From assembly GCF_047601505.1 (NCBI RefSeq), contig NZ_JASGJD010000001.1:3348001-3412000 (forward strand): a DNA stretch of 64,000 nt, in the 5' to 3' direction. A model generated the notes under the pieces. That model was not told the origin of the DNA and did not search any database. It saw only the letters and a list, made by a program, of their open reading frames with translations. The DNA is from Cloacibacterium sp047601505. Lineage in GTDB: Bacteria > Bacteroidota > Bacteroidia > Flavobacteriales > Weeksellaceae. Every line of letters starts with the position of its first letter. The first letter of the stretch is position 1. The position numbers were made by a program, and so were the translations under genes. Shown here one piece after another: positions 61,606 to 64,000 of this stretch.

Positions 61606-62112
61606 ATGACTGAATTTCAAAAATACATCCAAAGATATTTAGACCAAATTCCATCTGAAAATTGGATGGAAGAAATGATTAATTCTGGTGCCGAAACCAT
61701 TCAGATTTTCTCTGGTTTAAACAACGAAAAATCACTTTTTGCGTATGCAGAAGGAAAATGGAGTTTGAAGGAATTGCTTCTTCATTTAATAGACACCGAA
61801 AAAATTTTCCAATACAGAGCGCTTCGTTTTGCTAGAAAAGACGAAACCGAATTGTCTGGTTTTGACGAAAATTTATTTGCTGCAAATTCTTTTGCCAACG
61901 ACAGAACTTTGGTAAGTTTGTTAGAAGAATTCAGAATTGTAAGACAAACTTCTATCATTTTCTTCGAAAATTTACAAAATGTATCTCTTGCAAACACTGG
62001 AAAAGCAAACGGAAACGAAATTTCTGTAGAAACCATCGGAAAATTAATCGTTGGACACAATTTCCACCACCTAAAAGTAATTGAGGAAAGATATTTGCCT
62101 AATTTGAAATGA
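61606..62112 (+). CDS. DinB-family protein
   Basis: A 168-residue four-helix DinB/YfiT-type protein, probably metal dependent. Conserved His residues lie in LLLHLIDTEKIFQYRALRFAR and VGHNFHHLKVIEERYL, the usual metal-binding triad positions. Family members include thiol transferases; the substrate here is unknown. Overlaps the next gene by 4 bases (ATGA). Confidence 0.9.
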   Translation: MTEFQKYIQRYLDQIPSENWMEEMINSGAETIQIFSGLNNEKSLFAYAEGKWSLKELLLHLIDTEKIFQYRALRFARKDETELSGFDENLFAANSFANDRTLVSLLEEFRIVRQTSIIFFENLQNVSLANTGKANGNEISVETIGKLIVGHNFHHLKVIEERYLPNLK

Positions 62113-62537
62113 AATTTTTAAATAAAACTTTACCAATTCTATCAATCTTGATTTACATTATTTCTGTAAGTCAAATTGCATTTAAGACTGGTTATATGGG
62201 AGAAATAAGAATCTACTATTCTTATGAAGTTTTATTAGTTGGTGGAATTTCCTTTTTAGGAGGTGGAATTCCTGAAACTTTTGTTTGGTCTACAAATTTT
62301 TGGTATCTATTATCTTTATTTTTCACAAAAAATAAAAAATATAAAGAAGCAATTATTTTTAGTATAATCGCAACTCTAATTTCAATGTCTTTTATGCTTT
62401 GGAAAGAAGTTTTATGGTCAGAAAGTGGAAGTACAGCAAGTATTTTAAGTTTAGAAATTGGCTACTTCTTATGGGTAATTAGTATGATTATTTTATTGGT
62501 GAATTCCATACTTTTGTCTTATAAAAAAGACTCTTAA
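62109..62537 (+). CDS. hypothetical membrane protein
   Basis: A 142-residue protein with four membrane helices (about 7-25, 38-60, 78-97, 112-134). It overlaps the DinB gene by 4 bases, so they are translationally coupled. No family recognised; the first of three consecutive small membrane proteins. Confidence 0.7.
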   Translation: MKFLNKTLPILSILIYIISVSQIAFKTGYMGEIRIYYSYEVLLVGGISFLGGGIPETFVWSTNFWYLLSLFFTKNKKYKEAIIFSIIATLISMSFMLWKEVLWSESGSTASILSLEIGYFLWVISMIILLVNSILLSYKKDS

Positions 62538-62538
62538 A

Positions 62539-62820
62539 TTGAGGTATTTAAAAATTTTAATATTATCAATATTAATTTTTTGTAGCATTTCGTTTGTTAC
62601 AATAATTAATGATTTAAACATTCCTGCTTTAGGCTTTGTAGATAATCCTTGTACTTTAAAAATAGGTTTTCCTTATACCTTTTATCATCAATTTCTAGTT
62701 GAATCTCCCATCCCAAATTCTGGCTGGGGAAAAGAAATTATTATAGACTACTTTTTTGCACTAGCAATAAGTATTGGCTTGTATTATTTGAATGAATATT
62801 TAAAAAGAAAAACCACATAA
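62539..62820 (+). CDS. hypothetical membrane protein
   Basis: A 93-residue protein from TTG 62539, one base after the preceding stop; no ATG is available. Two hydrophobic helices (about 4-22 and 66-85) surround a soluble stretch with one Cys (FVDNPCTLKIGF). Function unknown. Confidence 0.6.
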   Translation: MRYLKILILSILIFCSISFVTIINDLNIPALGFVDNPCTLKIGFPYTFYHQFLVESPIPNSGWGKEIIIDYFFALAISIGLYYLNEYLKRKTT

Positions 62821-62824
62821 TTTA

Positions 62825-62844
62825 TCATTCCGAAGGAATCTAAA
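62825..62844. repeat. REP-like fragment
   Basis: TCATTCCGAAGGAATCTAAA, a 20-base sequence typical of dispersed REP-like repeats in Bacteroidota (ATTCC / GGAAT dyad). It touches the next start codon. Confidence 0.6.
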
Positions 62845-63453
62845 ATGAATTATAAAATAACAATACAATATTTATTAATTTCAATTTTATTAATTGGAGT
62901 TTCATTCCTATTGGCATATCATTTTTGGTGGAAAATTGACTTAAATTCAAATCAATTTTTTAAAATAGTTTTTGCAACTATGATATGTTGGTTTGGAATT
63001 GGATTTTTATCAATATTAATCAGCGGAATTATTGTATTTAAAAATATTGAAAAAATGGGTTTCATAAGTCCTTTTAGTTTAGCAATGAATGGATATTATT
63101 ATGAAAAATTTGGGCTTGAAACTGCAAAAAAATTAAAAAACACTTTTTCTCTGATTGCTTTTCCTACACTTTTTATTTTAATTTTCGCTTTCTATAAAAT
63201 TGTAAATCTCGTAGAATACACAGATTTAACCTATTACGGAATTGAAAAATCAGTTAAAATTGAACAAATTTCATATTATAAAGGCAACAAAAGAGCACAA
63301 ATAAATTTTGAATTTAACAATGAAAAAATTTCAAAAATATTGTTTTTGAAAGATACTTTAAAAAATGTTGGAGATTTTGAAACCATCATTTTTTCATCAA
63401 GAAATCCTAATATTGTAGAACTAAAATCAGAATTTGAAGAAAATTCTAAATAA
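62845..63453 (+). CDS. hypothetical membrane protein
   Basis: A 202-residue protein with two N-terminal helices (about 7-28 and 40-65), a soluble segment and a further helix (about 103-120), ending in a charged tail (KNVGDFETIIFSSRNP). No recognised domain. The gene is separated by 2 bp from the Sua5/TsaC gene and could be transcribed with it. Confidence 0.65.
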   Translation: MNYKITIQYLLISILLIGVSFLLAYHFWWKIDLNSNQFFKIVFATMICWFGIGFLSILISGIIVFKNIEKMGFISPFSLAMNGYYYEKFGLETAKKLKNTFSLIAFPTLFILIFAFYKIVNLVEYTDLTYYGIEKSVKIEQISYYKGNKRAQINFEFNNEKISKILFLKDTLKNVGDFETIIFSSRNPNIVELKSEFEENSK

Positions 63454-63455
63454 TT

Positions 63456-64000
63456 ATGGAAAAAGCACTAGAAATATTAAAAAACGGAGGCGTAATCCTC
63501 TATCCTACCGATACGATTTGGGGAATTGGTTGTGATGCAACCAATGTAGAAGCTATCAACAAAATTTTTGAAATCAAAAAGCGTGAAAAAACCAAATCTA
63601 TGATTATTTTGGTAGAGAACGAACGCCGATTACAAGATTTGGTTGACGTTCCGGAAATGGCTTGGCAAATTATTGATTTGTCAGAAAAACCAGTTACCAT
63701 TGTTTATGAAAATCCTAAAAATCTACCAAAAGAAATTCTTGCAGAAGACGGAAGTATCGGAATTAGACTGGTAAAAGACGATTTTTGTAAAAAATTGATT
63801 TCTAAACTCAATAAACCTTTGGTTTCTACTTCGGCTAATTTTAGCGGAGACAAATCTCCTTTGAAATTTTCGGATATTTCCCAAGAATTAATTGATGCGG
63901 TAGATTACGCAGTACAAGAAAGCAGAGAATATGTGTCTAAATATTCAGGGTCTTCTGTTATAAAAATCTGGAGTGACGGAAGAGTAAAAATCTTGAGAGA
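63456..64000 (+). CDS. tsaC: L-threonylcarbamoyladenylate synthase, 3' end off the window
   Basis: Makes threonylcarbamoyl-AMP for the t6A modification of ANN-decoding tRNAs. 181 codons are visible from ATG 63456 (MEKALEILKNGGVILYPTDTIWGIGCDATN). PTDTIWGIGCDA is the Sua5/YciO/YrdC signature, followed by KKREKTKSMIILV and the ATP-region SIGIRLVKDDFCKKL and STSANFSGD. Whether a Sua5 C-terminal domain follows cannot be seen; the visible part is about the size of short YrdC/TsaC. Confidence 0.95.
   Translation, partial: MEKALEILKNGGVILYPTDTIWGIGCDATNVEAINKIFEIKKREKTKSMIILVENERRLQDLVDVPEMAWQIIDLSEKPVTIVYENPKNLPKEILAEDGSIGIRLVKDDFCKKLISKLNKPLVSTSANFSGDKSPLKFSDISQELIDAVDYAVQESREYVSKYSGSSVIKIWSDGRVKILR

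Overview
This window is a 64 kb piece of a low-GC, AT-rich chromosome from a member of the Bacteroidota, most likely class Flavobacteriia and probably close to Chryseobacterium/Cloacibacterium. The evidence is gliding/type IX secretion genes (gldB, gldC, a type B sorting-domain surface protein), SusC-like TonB receptors with carboxypeptidase-regulatory-like N-termini, many short lipoproteins, the mevalonate pathway (mvaD, mvaS), a glutaminyl-tRNA synthetase and TAnnTTTG promoter boxes. The genus is an inference from recall, not from a search. Most of the window is ordinary chromosome, with no prophage, integrative element, CRISPR array or rRNA operon.

Layout. 1-5249 (minus strand): mvaD (C-terminus off the edge), an SDR epimerase, an alpha/beta hydrolase, a membrane protein, pdxJ and an MscS-type channel. 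5335-10149: DUF456 protein, lipoprotein, a structured repeat region, ung, lipoprotein, mutS2. 10203-15882: LytS-type kinase and LytTR regulator followed by a secreted intradiol-dioxygenase-like protein, a cupin-like protein, an unknown protein and a frameshifted beta-helix lipoprotein; two of these transcription units share an upstream motif. 15936-24374: outer-membrane beta-barrel protein, two tRNA-Phe genes, a frameshifted OlsF-like bifunctional acyltransferase, aspartate kinase, fbp and menC. 24537-27505: an unusual four-gene two-component operon bracketed by two copies of one palindrome. 27750-40111: glnS, a 1415-residue T9SS surface protein, mvaS, an M1 aminopeptidase, a ParE/RelE-type toxin-antitoxin pair and thyA. 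40291-46962: a TolC/MacA/ABC efflux operon carrying its own LytS/LytTR pair. 46966-50185: GreA-like protein, a REP-associated tyrosine transposase (RAYT) framed by its REP hairpins, a GH13 amylase lipoprotein and a PRiA4_ORF3-domain protein. 50376-56554: PhoR/PhoB-like pair divergent from a TonB receptor and a surface lipoprotein. 56657-64000: barstar and barnase homologues, nadE, gldB, gldC, two acetyltransferases, a DinB protein, small membrane proteins and the start of a Sua5/TsaC gene.

The most notable features are repetitive. A RAYT lies between inverted REP hairpins, with a third, solo copy near 6.4 kb. A different REP-like sequence has become part of the pdxJ reading frame, and period-7 tandem repeats are translated inside mvaD and menC as well as occurring between genes. 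Two genes carry apparent one-base homopolymer or near-homopolymer frameshifts, which could be real inactivation or sequence error. Several operator candidates beside regulator genes (a LytTR-linked motif, a palindrome around a NarL-type operon, 11-bp direct repeats next to a PhoB-like regulator) give testable regulons.
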